Shown piece by piece: positions 49,401 through 58,473 of a stretch of DNA of 64,000 nt. Below the pieces are notes generated by a model that saw only the letters and a list, made by a program, of their open reading frames with translations, did not search any database and was not told the origin of the DNA. Both the position numbers and the translations under genes were made by a program. Numbering within the stretch: the first letter of the stretch is position 1; each line of letters starts with the position of its first letter. This stretch comes from VRUE01 sp963837695 (GTDB taxonomy: Bacteria; Actinomycetota; Thermoleophilia; Solirubrobacterales; 70-9), in assembly GCA_963837695.1 (NCBI GenBank), contig CAWINZ010000005.1, positions 310,001 to 374,000 of the forward strand, read 5' to 3'.

Positions 49401-50474
49401 TCAGCCGGCGGTCGCCATCCAACGCTCGACGTTCTGCTCGTACATCTCCTGGAGGATCTCGTCGATGCCGAAGCGCGGCTGCCAGTCGGGGTAGTCGGCT
49501 TCGAAGTCGGAGACGTCGGAGACCCACCAGCGGTGGTCGCCGATGCGGTTCTCCTCGCTCAGCTCCCACTGCAGCTCGCGGCCGCTGATCCGCTCGCAGA
49601 CGTCGATCGCCTCGAGCATCGAGCAGTTGCTGCGCCGGCCGCCGCCCATGTTGTAGACGGCGCCTGCTCGGGGCGCCTTCTGGAAAGACTGGAAGCAGGC
49701 GACAAGGTCGGCGCTGTGGATGTTGTCGCGGACCTGCTTGCCGCCATAGCCGAAGACGGTGTAGGGGGTGCCGGTGACGGTGCACTTCATCAGGTAGGCG
49801 AGGAAGCCGTGCAACTGCGCACCGGCATGCTGGGGCCCGGTCAGGCAGCCGCCGCGGAAGCAGACCGTCGGCATGTCGAAGTAGCGGCCGTACTCCTGGA
49901 CGAGCAGATCAGCGGCGGCCTTGGATACGCCGAACAGCGAGTGGGTCGAGCGATCGATCGACATCGAGGTGTCGATGCCCTTGTGAAAGGGGTGCGACTC
50001 GGGCAGCTCGAGGCGCTTCTCGAGCTCTTCCAGCGGCAGGTGGTTGGGCGTGTCGCCGTAGACCTTGTTGGTCGAGCAGAAGACGAAGGGCGCGTCGGCG
50101 GCGTGCTCGCGCGCCGCCTCGAGCAGGTTGAGCGTGCCGAGCGCGTTGACGCCGAAGTCGGTCTGCGGCTCGCGGGCTGCCCAGTCGTGCGAGGGCTGCG
50201 CGGCGGTGTGGATCACCGCATCGATCGAGCCCGCCAGGTCGGCGAAGGCGCGGTTGACTCCCTCGGCGTCGCGAATGTCGAGATCGAGCGAGCGAAACTG
50301 GGGGTAGCCCTGGCGCAGCTCCTCGGTCACGTGCGCGGTCGAGGCTTCCTCGCCGAAGAAGCGGGCGCGCATGTCGTTCTCGATCCCGACGATGTCCCAG
50401 CCCGCCTCGATGAAGCGGCGAACTGACTCGGAGCCGATCAGGCCGCCGGAGCCGGTGACGATTGCGGTAGGCAT
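49401..50474 (-). CDS. NAD-dependent SDR, CDP-paratose/tyvelose 2-epimerase-like
   Basis: 357 residues, extended SDR. NAD motif TGSGGLIGSES, then TAAQPSHDWA, FCSTNKVYGD (Ser/Thr of the triad) and HSLFGVSKAAADLLVQE. At the YxxxK position the usual Tyr is Phe (F-G-V-S-K), so catalysis must use another residue or be impaired; some relatives of CDP-tyvelose epimerase may share this. Then CFRGGCLTGPQHAG and NMGGGRRSNCS follow. Together with the SDR at 50565 it suggests a rare dideoxy or 2-epimerised NDP-sugar. Confidence 0.78.
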   Translation of the reverse strand: MPTAIVTGSGGLIGSESVRRFIEAGWDIVGIENDMRARFFGEEASTAHVTEELRQGYPQFRSLDLDIRDAEGVNRAFADLAGSIDAVIHTAAQPSHDWAAREPQTDFGVNALGTLNLLEAAREHAADAPFVFCSTNKVYGDTPNHLPLEELEKRLELPESHPFHKGIDTSMSIDRSTHSLFGVSKAAADLLVQEYGRYFDMPTVCFRGGCLTGPQHAGAQLHGFLAYLMKCTVTGTPYTVFGYGGKQVRDNIHSADLVACFQSFQKAPRAGAVYNMGGGRRSNCSMLEAIDVCERISGRELQWELSEENRIGDHRWWVSDVSDFEADYPDWQPRFGIDEILQEMYEQNVERWMATAG

Positions 50475-50564
50475 GGGCGGGCAGATTAGCGATCGGCGCC
50501 GTCGCAGGCTCCAGCCCGCCCCGAGTCGCGAATGGCAGGGGGAGCCTCACTAGAGTGCCGACTT

Positions 50565-51641
50565 ATGAGGGTCCTGATCACCGGCGGAGCCGGATTCGTC
50601 GGCGCAAACCTCGGCGTCTCGCTGGCGGCGCGCCACCCCGGCTGGGAGGTCGTCGCGCTCGACAACCTGATGCGCCGCGGCTCCGAGCTGAACCTGGCCC
50701 GGCTGCGCGACGCAGGCGTCGAGTTCGTCCACGGCGACGTGCGCGAGCGGGATGACCTGGCGGCCGCCGGTGCCTTCGACGCGATGGTCGAGTGCTCCGC
50801 CGAGCCGTCGGTGCTGGCCGGCTTCGCCGACACCTCCTACTCGGTGCAGACGAACCTGGTCGGCGCCTTCAACTGCCTCGAGCGGGCCCGCGAGGAGAAC
50901 GCCTTCGTCGTCTTCCTCTCGACCAGCCGCGTCTACCCGGTGGCGCCGCAGCTCGAGTTGGCGCTGGAGGAGGCCGAGACGCGCTTCGAGCTCGCCGCCG
51001 AACAGCCGGTCCCCGGCGCCGGTCCGCAGGGCATCTCCGAGGACTTCCCGCTGCCTGGCGCCCGCACCCTCTACGGCGCGACCAAGCTCTCGGCCGAGCT
51101 GCTGATCGAGGAGTACGCCGACGCCTTCGGCCTGGGCGCCGTCGTCAACCGCTGCGGCGTCATCGCCGGGCCCTGGCAGATGGGCAAGGTCGACCAGGGC
51201 GTCTTCTCGTGGTGGCTGCTCAGCCATCACTTCGGCCGGCCCCTCTCCTACATCGGCTACGGCGGCTCGGGCAAGCAGGTCCGCGACCTGCTCCACATCG
51301 ACGACCTCGTCGACCTGGTCGACGAGCAGCTCGGCGACCCGGACGGCTGGAGCGGCTCGGTCGCCAACGTCGGCGGCGGGCGTGAGTGCAGCCTCTCGCT
51401 GCTCGAGACGACGGCGCTCTGCCGCGAGCTGACCGGCAATGAGGTCGAGATCGGCGCCGACCCCGAGACCCGCCCCGGCGACGTGCCGATCTACCTCTCC
51501 GACTGCTCGCGGCTCTTCGCCCGCACCTCGTGGCGCCCGCGCCGTAGCGCCCGCGACGTCCTTGCCGACTTACTCGAGTGGACCGTCGCCCACGAGGACG
51601 CCGTCGCCGAGGCGCTCGGCTTCGAGAAGGCCGCACGGTGA
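50565..51641 (+). CDS. NAD-dependent SDR epimerase (tyvelose-epimerase-like)
   Basis: 358 residues. LITGGAGFVGANLG near the start, VECSAEPSVLAG, FLSTSRVYP, LYGATKLSAEL (intact YxxxK) and CGVIAGPWQMGKVDQGVFSWW. It is closest in feel to CDP-tyvelose/paratose 2-epimerases, like its divergent neighbour at 49401, but has the normal catalytic Tyr. ATG 50565 is preferred; an in-frame start 11 codons upstream lacks support. The following GT2 gene overlaps its stop as GTGA. Confidence 0.8.
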   Translation: MRVLITGGAGFVGANLGVSLAARHPGWEVVALDNLMRRGSELNLARLRDAGVEFVHGDVRERDDLAAAGAFDAMVECSAEPSVLAGFADTSYSVQTNLVGAFNCLERAREENAFVVFLSTSRVYPVAPQLELALEEAETRFELAAEQPVPGAGPQGISEDFPLPGARTLYGATKLSAELLIEEYADAFGLGAVVNRCGVIAGPWQMGKVDQGVFSWWLLSHHFGRPLSYIGYGGSGKQVRDLLHIDDLVDLVDEQLGDPDGWSGSVANVGGGRECSLSLLETTALCRELTGNEVEIGADPETRPGDVPIYLSDCSRLFARTSWRPRRSARDVLADLLEWTVAHEDAVAEALGFEKAAR

Positions 51642-52375
51642 AACTCTCCGTAGTCATCCCCGCCTATAACGAGGAGGGCACGGTCGTCGAGACGCTGACC
51701 TCGATCGTCTCCACCCTGGAGGCGGAGAAGATCGAGCATGAAGTGATCGTCGTCGACGATTCGAGCACCGACAGCACCGCCGCGGTGGTGGAGGGCTTCG
51801 CCGCCGAGCATCCCCAGGTCCGCTGCCTGCCCTCCCCCTACAAGAACGGCTTCGGCTTCGCCGTGCGCGCCGGGCTGGAGGACTTCAAGGGCGACGCGGT
51901 GGCGATCGTGATGGCGGACGGATCCGACAGCCCGCGCGACCTGGTCGCCTACCAGCGCCTGCTCGAAGAAGGCTACGAGTGCGCCTTCGGCTCGCGCTTT
52001 ATGCCCGGGTCGAAGGTGATCGACTACCCGCGCTCAAAGCTGATCATGAACCGCATCGTCAACTGGGGGATCCGCCTGCTCTTCCGCCACGGCTACAACG
52101 ACACGACCAACGCCTTCAAGGCCTACCGCCGCGAGGTGATCGAAAACGTCCAGCCCTTCCTCTCCCATCACTTCAACCTGACGGTCGAGCTGCCGCTGAA
52201 GGCGGTCGTGCGCGGCTACAGCTACGGCATCGTGCCGATCTCCTGGGCCAACCGCAAAGCGGGGGTCTCGAAGCTGCGGCTGAACGAGATGGGCAGCCGC
52301 TACCTCTTCATCGTCCTCTACGTCTTCCTCGAGCACCACCTGAGCCGCGGCGACTACCGCCGCGCCGAACCTTGA
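51638..52375 (+). CDS. DPM1-like GT2 glycosyltransferase
   Basis: 245-residue soluble polyprenyl-phosphate glycosyltransferase type: KLSVVIPAYNEEGTV, VIVVDDSSTDSTA, IVMADGSDSPRDL (DxD-like), TTNAFKAYRREV and ISWANRKAGVSKL. The GTG start overlaps the SDR stop and its own stop overlaps the next membrane-protein start (TTGA), so SDR, GT2 and GT-C-like protein are made together. A pathway of sugar epimerisation, loading on polyprenyl phosphate and use by a GT-C enzyme is a reasonable reading. Confidence 0.85.
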   Translation: MKLSVVIPAYNEEGTVVETLTSIVSTLEAEKIEHEVIVVDDSSTDSTAAVVEGFAAEHPQVRCLPSPYKNGFGFAVRAGLEDFKGDAVAIVMADGSDSPRDLVAYQRLLEEGYECAFGSRFMPGSKVIDYPRSKLIMNRIVNWGIRLLFRHGYNDTTNAFKAYRREVIENVQPFLSHHFNLTVELPLKAVVRGYSYGIVPISWANRKAGVSKLRLNEMGSRYLFIVLYVFLEHHLSRGDYRRAEP

Positions 52376-54057
52376 TCGCCTTCCTCCGAACGACGCGCGG
52401 CGCCTGGATCGTCCTGGCGATCGCGATGGCGCTCTCCGCGGCGCTGATCCTCGCCACCGCCCACGGCGAGAGCTTCGGCATCGACGAGATGTTCTACCTC
52501 GGCCGGATGGTCGAAGACTCCGGCCGGATCGTCCAGCACCACTCGCTCGACCTCGGCTACCTGCTCGGCCCTTACAACGGCCACCTGCAGCTCGGCGGCA
52601 AGCTGATCTACGAAGCGACCTTCGCCATATTCGGCGCCGATTACACCGCCTTCATCCTGGTCAACGTCGCCGCGCTCTGCGCCTCGGTCGGGCTGGTCTT
52701 CGAGCTCGCCCGCCGCCGGGTCGGACCGCTGGCCGCGCTTGCCCCCTGCATCCTTTTGCTCTTCCTCGGCTTCGCCCGCGAGGTCCTGCTCTGGCCCTTC
52801 GACGTACACACGCTGGCCGCGATCGCGTTCGGCCTCGGCGCCTTCCTCGCGCTCGAACGCGAGGACCGGCGCGGCGACGTGCTCGCCTGCGCCCTGCTCG
52901 TCGCCTCGATCGCGACGATCGAGGTAGGCATCGCCCTGCTGGTCGGCATCGCGGTCCTGGTGGCGCTGCGCCCCGACCGCCTGCGCCGTGCCTGGATCTT
53001 CGCCCTCCCCGCCGCCCTCTACGCCGCCTGGTGGATCTGGGCGCGCAAGTTCCACCAGGACCAGAGCGCGCTCTCGCTCGACAACATCGACCTGATCCCG
53101 AAGACCGTCTTCTACTCGGCAGCCGCGGTGCTCGGCTCGCTGACCGGCACGAACCCGGTGATCCCCGCCACCTACATCACCGCGGTCACCTGGTTCGGCA
53201 AAGCGCTGGCGGTGCTCGCCGCGTTGGCCGTGACGGTACGCCTCAGGCGCGGGAAGGTCTCCGACGCCCTCTGGGCCTGGCTCGCCGTGATCCTCTTCTA
53301 CTGGGTGACGATGGGCGCCGCCGGCAGACCCGCCGAAGGCATGCGCTACGTCTTCTTCGGCGCCGTCGGCGTCGTCCTGGTCGCCGCCATGGCCCTGCAG
53401 GGCCGGGTCGGGAAGCGACTCACCCTGGGCATCGTCGTCGTCGCGGCGCTGGCGCTGCCCGCCAACATCGCCCAGCTGCGCAGCGGGCACGAGACCGACG
53501 TGCTCCATCACGACGCGGGGGTGAGCAGGACCGAGTTCGCGATGCTCGAGTTGGCCGCGAACAGGGTCGACCCCGAATACATCGCCTCCGCCGACCCGAA
53601 CGTGAGCGCCGTCGGCGGCGGTCTCTTCATCCCGATCCCGGCCGGCGCCTACCTGCGCTCGGTGCAACGCAACGGCTCGCCTGCTTTCGACCTGGCGGAA
53701 CTGCGCGGGCAGCCGGAGGAGCTGCGCAAGATCGCCGACATCACCCTGGCCGACGCGATCGGGCTCGAACCCCAAACGATCGGGAAGCCCGCCGGCGCCG
53801 GCCACTGCCCGGTCTTTGCCCCGGCAGCCGGCTCGGACACCGCTTCCTTCGCGCTGCGGCCCGGCCGGACCCTGTTCGGGTCGGCTGGCAAACGGTCCGT
53901 GACCGTCGGCTTGAGGCGTTTCGCCGACACTCAGAGCGGCGTGCTCGAAGAACTGCCCCCGGGAGCCTGGAGAAGCCTCGAAATGCCAACGGACGCCGCT
54001 GCCGAGCCCTGGCGCGCCGTTGTCGATGCGCCGACGCGGGTCTGCTTCACGCCCTAG
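52372..54057 (+). CDS. GT-C-like membrane protein with soluble C-terminal domain (paralogue B)
   Basis: 561 residues with about 11 helices in the first 390. First-loop motif GIDEMFYLGRMVEDSG, then GPYNGHLQLGGKLIYEA, parallels paralogues A and C. The tail of about 170 residues is soluble, with TEFAMLELAANRVDPEYI and a Cys pair (GHCPVFAP, TRVCFTP). Starts TTG 52372 inside the preceding stop. Probably uses a polyprenyl-phosphate sugar made by that GT2. Convergent with paralogue C (6 bp between stops). Confidence 0.65.
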   Translation: MIAFLRTTRGAWIVLAIAMALSAALILATAHGESFGIDEMFYLGRMVEDSGRIVQHHSLDLGYLLGPYNGHLQLGGKLIYEATFAIFGADYTAFILVNVAALCASVGLVFELARRRVGPLAALAPCILLLFLGFAREVLLWPFDVHTLAAIAFGLGAFLALEREDRRGDVLACALLVASIATIEVGIALLVGIAVLVALRPDRLRRAWIFALPAALYAAWWIWARKFHQDQSALSLDNIDLIPKTVFYSAAAVLGSLTGTNPVIPATYITAVTWFGKALAVLAALAVTVRLRRGKVSDALWAWLAVILFYWVTMGAAGRPAEGMRYVFFGAVGVVLVAAMALQGRVGKRLTLGIVVVAALALPANIAQLRSGHETDVLHHDAGVSRTEFAMLELAANRVDPEYIASADPNVSAVGGGLFIPIPAGAYLRSVQRNGSPAFDLAELRGQPEELRKIADITLADAIGLEPQTIGKPAGAGHCPVFAPAAGSDTASFALRPGRTLFGSAGKRSVTVGLRRFADTQSGVLEELPPGAWRSLEMPTDAAAEPWRAVVDAPTRVCFTP

Positions 54058-54063
54058 CGGAGA

Positions 54064-55776
54064 TCAACCCGCGCCGGCGCTCGTGGCCGCGAGCGAGCAG
54101 ACGTAGGTCGGGCCGTCGACCACGATCCACCAGCGGTCGGGCGCGGAGTCCCTCGGCAGCGCCAGGGTCGCCCAACTGTGCGGCGGCAGAGTGCCCAACT
54201 TCACGCCCGGTCCACCCTGACCGAAGCGACCGAGCGAGACATGGATGGCTCGCCCCGAGCGCGAGCCGAGCAGAGCCCCAGAGGGCGGCGAATCGAAGAA
54301 GACGCCGTTCCCTGGGCGACCGTCGAGCGAGCTCGGGCACGCGGGAGGTTCGGCCGGATCCGACGCGGGGCGCAACTTCAGCCCGAGCGCGCCGACCAGG
54401 CTCGCGTCGGCGATTTCGCGCCGTTCGAGGTTCTGGTCCCTCAGTTCGCCGAGCGGCATGCCGAGATGACCGAAGCGGTCCGCCGCTTCGAGGTAGTCGC
54501 CGGCCCCCATCGGGGTGAAGACGCTGCCGCCGAGGTCGGTCACGCGTTCGTCCTTGCCCGGGGCGTATTCGGGCGGGATCGGCCCGCTGACCAGATCGAG
54601 CATCGCGTACTCGACCCGGCTGGTCGTCGCGTCGTTCAGCTGCGGCCCGCGGCCGTCGTAGAGCTTGGCCACGTTCGGGGGGATCGCGAAGGCGACGACG
54701 CCGAGCGCGCCGAGCACCGCCGCGCGCGGGAGACGCCCGCCGGCAAGGGCGTCGGCCGCGACGAGGAAGACCAGCAGCGTGCCGACGAAGATGTAGCGCG
54801 ATGAGTCCGGGGCGCGGTTGCCCAGTGCGATCAGCACCCAGTAGCCGAGCGCCACGGCGAGGAAGACCCAGAGGCTCCGCGGCACACGGCCGCGCGATAT
54901 CCGCCAGACCAGCGCGACCACCGCGAGGGCGGCGAGGGCCGAGGCCCAGCCGGTGATCCCGGTGGTCGGCTGAAAGACCCCGGGGCCGGTCGGGTTGATC
55001 CCGGTCACCGAGCCGGCGATGGCGGCGATCGCGTTGGTGACGGTGATCGGGATCAGCTTGACGTTTGAAAGCACGATCGCGGGCTGGTCGAAATGCCGCG
55101 CCCACAGCCACCAGCAGCCGTAGAGGGCGACCGGGATGAGGAAGATCCAGACCCGCTTCCACCGATCGGGGCGGATCAGGACAGCAATCGCTATTCCCAC
55201 GGCGAACGCGAGGCCGAGCTCGATCATCGCGATCGAGAGGACGAGCAGGATGCAGGCCGCCATGTCGCCCCGGCGCGTCTGCTTTTCCAGCGCGAGGATC
55301 GCGCCCAGGCCCAGGGCCAGCGCGTAGATCGTGTGCAGGTCGAAGGCCCAGAGGAACGACTCCCAGGCGAAGCCGAGGAAGAGCAGCGAGAGGCAGGGAA
55401 CGAGCGCGACGAGCGGCCCGACGCGGCGGCGCGCAAAGAGGAAGAAGAGCACCACACAGACCATCACCCCGGCAACGTCGAAGGCGCGGAAGACCGCGTA
55501 GTTGGCTCCGAAGACTTCGAAGATCGCCCGGTAGATCAGCTTGCCGAGCACCTGCAGGTGGCCGTTGCTCGGCGCGATGAAGTATTCGAGGCCGTGCGAG
55601 GGCTGAATGTCTCCCGTGCCGTGGACCAGGTACTGGGCGTAATAGAAGATGTCGTCGTTGACGAAGGTGAGGCCGTCGCCGGCGACCATCATCCAGGTCG
55701 CTGAGACGCAGATCGCCGCGCCGAGCAGCAGCAGGGCGAGCCGGTCCTCGCCGATCGCCCGGACCCGCTGCTGCAT
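54064..55776 (-). CDS. GT-C-like membrane protein with soluble C-terminal domain (paralogue C)
   Basis: 570 residues with about 11 helices. First-loop motif FVNDDIFYYAQYLVHGTG and APSNGHLQVLGKLIYRA align with paralogue B. The soluble tail has SRVEYAMLDLVSGPIPPEYA, like the TEFAMLELAANRVDPEYI of B, so B and C are true paralogues facing each other. ATG 55776 shares its A with the stop of the gene upstream (TGATG). Substrate unknown. Confidence 0.65.
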   Translation of the reverse strand: MQQRVRAIGEDRLALLLLGAAICVSATWMMVAGDGLTFVNDDIFYYAQYLVHGTGDIQPSHGLEYFIAPSNGHLQVLGKLIYRAIFEVFGANYAVFRAFDVAGVMVCVVLFFLFARRRVGPLVALVPCLSLLFLGFAWESFLWAFDLHTIYALALGLGAILALEKQTRRGDMAACILLVLSIAMIELGLAFAVGIAIAVLIRPDRWKRVWIFLIPVALYGCWWLWARHFDQPAIVLSNVKLIPITVTNAIAAIAGSVTGINPTGPGVFQPTTGITGWASALAALAVVALVWRISRGRVPRSLWVFLAVALGYWVLIALGNRAPDSSRYIFVGTLLVFLVAADALAGGRLPRAAVLGALGVVAFAIPPNVAKLYDGRGPQLNDATTSRVEYAMLDLVSGPIPPEYAPGKDERVTDLGGSVFTPMGAGDYLEAADRFGHLGMPLGELRDQNLERREIADASLVGALGLKLRPASDPAEPPACPSSLDGRPGNGVFFDSPPSGALLGSRSGRAIHVSLGRFGQGGPGVKLGTLPPHSWATLALPRDSAPDRWWIVVDGPTYVCSLAATSAGAG

Positions 55777-57710
55777 CAGGAGCCTCGCTTCGGCAGCTCG
55801 AGCTGGAACTGGCCCGCTTCTTCGACGGTTTCGAAGTCTTCGCCGATGTAGTGGGCAAGTGGGGTGTCGGGCGGTTCCTTACCGGCAAGCCACATTCCGG
55901 CGACCTTTTCGTTGCGCAGGACGCAGGGTCGGGGGGTGCGGCGCAGTTGGGCGAGGATGCGCGCCTGCCCCTTCTCGTCGAGGGCGGCAACCCAGGCGCC
56001 CGGTGCGGATGGCTTGGGTGGGGTGATCCCGGACCAGAGGTAGAGGCTGTCGACGTTGGGGTAGCCGATGAAGTTGGAGCAGTTGCGGTCGATGAAGGCG
56101 ACCACCCGTTCATATTCTTCGACCTGTTCGGGTGCGAGGTGGATGTCGCCGGCGCCGGCGAAAGGCAGTGCCGGCCATTCGTCGTAGGTGATCGTGTCGC
56201 TCGTCGCCGGCAGGACGATCTGTCCCCAGGCCAGCATCGCGACCAGGGCCGCCCCGGCGACGGCGACGATCGAGCCGTAGCGCCGCAGGTCGAGCTCACC
56301 GCGGGCCGCGCTCCATGCCCGCAACGAGGCCAGGGCGTCGGCAATGCAGAGCGCCCCGACCGGGGCGAACATCAGCGAGGCGACGCCGATCTGCGCGCCG
56401 GGGACGGGGTAGGCGCCGAGCACCCCGGCGACCGCCATGGACGCCAGCGCCACGCGCAGGAAGCGCTTGTAGGGCGGCTCCAGCGGTCCGGCGGGGGGAA
56501 CGACGGCGACCCAGGCGAGGAGCAGCGGCAGGATGTCCGGATTGGTGCCCGGGTTGAGCCCGAACGGCGCGGTGTGGGAGATCGTCAGCCACATCGTCAG
56601 CCCGGCCAACCCGCGCAGAAGACCGGGCCACAGCGCGGGCTTGCCGACGCCGGCCGTACGCAGCTTCACCGTGATCACGGCCGCCGCGAGGGCCGAGACC
56701 CCCCAGTAGACAGCTTGATCCGGCGTCGGGAAGGCCCCCTTGGCGACGTTGCGCACGTTGATCGCCTGGACGATCATGCCGTTGTAGAGGTCACTCGGGC
56801 TGGTCCCGAGCAGCATGATCGTGCCGAGAACGGCCACGATCGCGGCGAGGCAACCGGCGGCCGCCGCGATCAGCCAGCGGCCGAGGTCCACCTGTCGCTC
56901 TCCCCGAACCGGGAGCAGCGGCCAGGCGGCGGCGACGATCGCCGCGGAGCCGAGCGCCTCCATGGTGATGAAGGAGCGCACCCAACCTTCGCGCAGGTCC
57001 GAGAACATGATCGCGACGGGCATCGCCAGAAAGGCGACGATCACCGGCCAGCGCAACCAGGGCCGGCGGCTCAGCGGCTCCCAGGTCAGCGCCGCCGCCA
57101 GGACCACCCCGGCGACCGCGTAGGCGCCGAAGTTGATCTTGGTCATCAGAGCAGCCCCCAGCAAGGCGCCCGCGACCGCGCCCCCGAGCGCCACGCGCCT
57201 CCCCGGCCCGCGCACTACCGCGAGCACGAAGCCGGCAAGGAGAAGGACGAGCAGGCCGTGCGGGTGCATCGGCTCGGGGTAGAGCGCGTAGAGCGCCGCG
57301 AAGGCGACGATCATCCCGGCCCCACCGAGCGCCAGGCGACCGGTGAGGCGCTGGCAGGCGAGGCCGATCAGGAAGCTCGTCGCGACCCAGATGACGATCA
57401 CGATCAGGCGGCTGGTGTCATTGGTGACGTCGATGCCGGGAAGCGAGAAGATGCCGCCGAAGAACTCGAAGAAGAACGGGCCGTAGGGCGAGAAGACGTC
57501 CCTGTAGAGCGCGTCGCCATGCGCGAACGCATTCAGCGATACGAGCAGGGTCCCCTCATCGTCGTAGTCGACGAAGGTCGTGAAGATCGCCATGTAGGCG
57601 GCAAACACGGCGCCGACCGCGATCAGCGCGTAGAGCGCGATCGCGCGCACGGTCGGGTCGTCGGCGGTTTCCCGCCAGATCGTCTTCCGCGCCGGCGCCG
57701 GGGCGCTCAT
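55776..57710 (-). CDS. Large GT-C-type membrane protein (ArnT/PMT-like)
   Basis: 644 residues with about 12 helices and a soluble C-terminal tail of about 140. The first loop has TFVDYDDEGTLLVSLNAFAHGD and then DVFSPYGPFFFEFF, the acidic pair and PYGP motif common in GT39/GT83-like lipid-linked sugar transferases. ATG 57710 overlaps the stop of the DPM1-like gene (ATGA), matching the pairing of a polyprenyl-phosphate sugar synthase with its GT-C user. Confidence 0.72.
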   Translation of the reverse strand: MSAPAPARKTIWRETADDPTVRAIALYALIAVGAVFAAYMAIFTTFVDYDDEGTLLVSLNAFAHGDALYRDVFSPYGPFFFEFFGGIFSLPGIDVTNDTSRLIVIVIWVATSFLIGLACQRLTGRLALGGAGMIVAFAALYALYPEPMHPHGLLVLLLAGFVLAVVRGPGRRVALGGAVAGALLGAALMTKINFGAYAVAGVVLAAALTWEPLSRRPWLRWPVIVAFLAMPVAIMFSDLREGWVRSFITMEALGSAAIVAAAWPLLPVRGERQVDLGRWLIAAAAGCLAAIVAVLGTIMLLGTSPSDLYNGMIVQAINVRNVAKGAFPTPDQAVYWGVSALAAAVITVKLRTAGVGKPALWPGLLRGLAGLTMWLTISHTAPFGLNPGTNPDILPLLLAWVAVVPPAGPLEPPYKRFLRVALASMAVAGVLGAYPVPGAQIGVASLMFAPVGALCIADALASLRAWSAARGELDLRRYGSIVAVAGAALVAMLAWGQIVLPATSDTITYDEWPALPFAGAGDIHLAPEQVEEYERVVAFIDRNCSNFIGYPNVDSLYLWSGITPPKPSAPGAWVAALDEKGQARILAQLRRTPRPCVLRNEKVAGMWLAGKEPPDTPLAHYIGEDFETVEEAGQFQLELPKRGS

Positions 57711-58438
57711 CGCGGTTTGCCCTCGAAACGCAGCAAGGGCACCCGCCAGGCGGCCTCGGCGACGATCGAGCGGTCCATCTTCGACTTGCCGGCGCGGCGC
57801 TCGCGGAAGACGATCGGCACCTCGACGACCTCGAAGCCGCGCTGGATCGCGCGGTAGGTCATCTCAACCTGAAAGGCGTAGCCACGCGACTGGACCGAGT
57901 CGAGGTCGATCGCCTCCAGAACCTCACGGCGGAAACACTTGAAACCGCCGGTGAGATCGTGAACGCGCAGGCCCAAGACGAGCCGCGCGTAGGCGCTGCC
58001 GCCGCGGCTGATCGCCCGTCGCAGCGCGCTCCAGTCGCCGACGCCGCCGCCCGGGACGTAGCGCGAGCCGATCGCCAGGTCGGCTCGCGCGCCGGCCTCG
58101 AGCAGGCGGGGCAGGTAGGCCGGGTCGTGGGAGAAGTCCGAGTCCATCTCCAGCACCAGCCCGGCGCCCTCCGCGAGCGCACGCCGGAAGCCGGCGATGT
58201 AGGCCGGACCGAGACCTTCCTTGCGCGGCCGGTGCAGAACCGTGATCGCATCGTGCTGCGCCGCCAGGCGGTCGGCGATCTCGCCGGTCCCGTCGGGCGA
58301 GTTGTCGTCGACGATCATGACCCGGGCTGTGGGGGGAAGCTTCGAGAGAACCGCCTCGGCGAAGGCCTCGATGTTGTCGGCCTCGTTGTAGGTGGGCAGT
58401 ACGAGCCAGGCGGGACCCGGTGCCTCAGTCTTCAGCAT
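57707..58438 (-). CDS. Polyprenol-phosphate mannose synthase-like GT2 (DPM1/Ppm1 family)
   Basis: 243 residues. WLVLPTYNEADNIEAF, IVDDNSPDGTGEIADRL, LEMDSDFSHDP (DxD), DLTGGFKCFRREVLE and the C-terminal PIVFRERRAGKSKM are all DPM1 hallmarks, close to actinobacterial Ppm1. It should form polyprenyl-phosphate mannose (or another hexose) for the coupled GT-C protein downstream and perhaps the GT87-like enzyme at 59682. No membrane helices. Confidence 0.9.
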   Translation of the reverse strand: MLKTEAPGPAWLVLPTYNEADNIEAFAEAVLSKLPPTARVMIVDDNSPDGTGEIADRLAAQHDAITVLHRPRKEGLGPAYIAGFRRALAEGAGLVLEMDSDFSHDPAYLPRLLEAGARADLAIGSRYVPGGGVGDWSALRRAISRGGSAYARLVLGLRVHDLTGGFKCFRREVLEAIDLDSVQSRGYAFQVEMTYRAIQRGFEVVEVPIVFRERRAGKSKMDRSIVAEAAWRVPLLRFEGKPR

Positions 58439-58473
58439 CGGCGGGATGCTATTTGCTGCTCAGGCGCACAGGC

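Noticed and set aside
55851..57857. Open frame of about 670 codons opposite the large GT-C gene
   Set aside because: Antisense of a gene with clear GT-C motifs; translation is rich in Arg/Gly/Asp with no recognisable fold.
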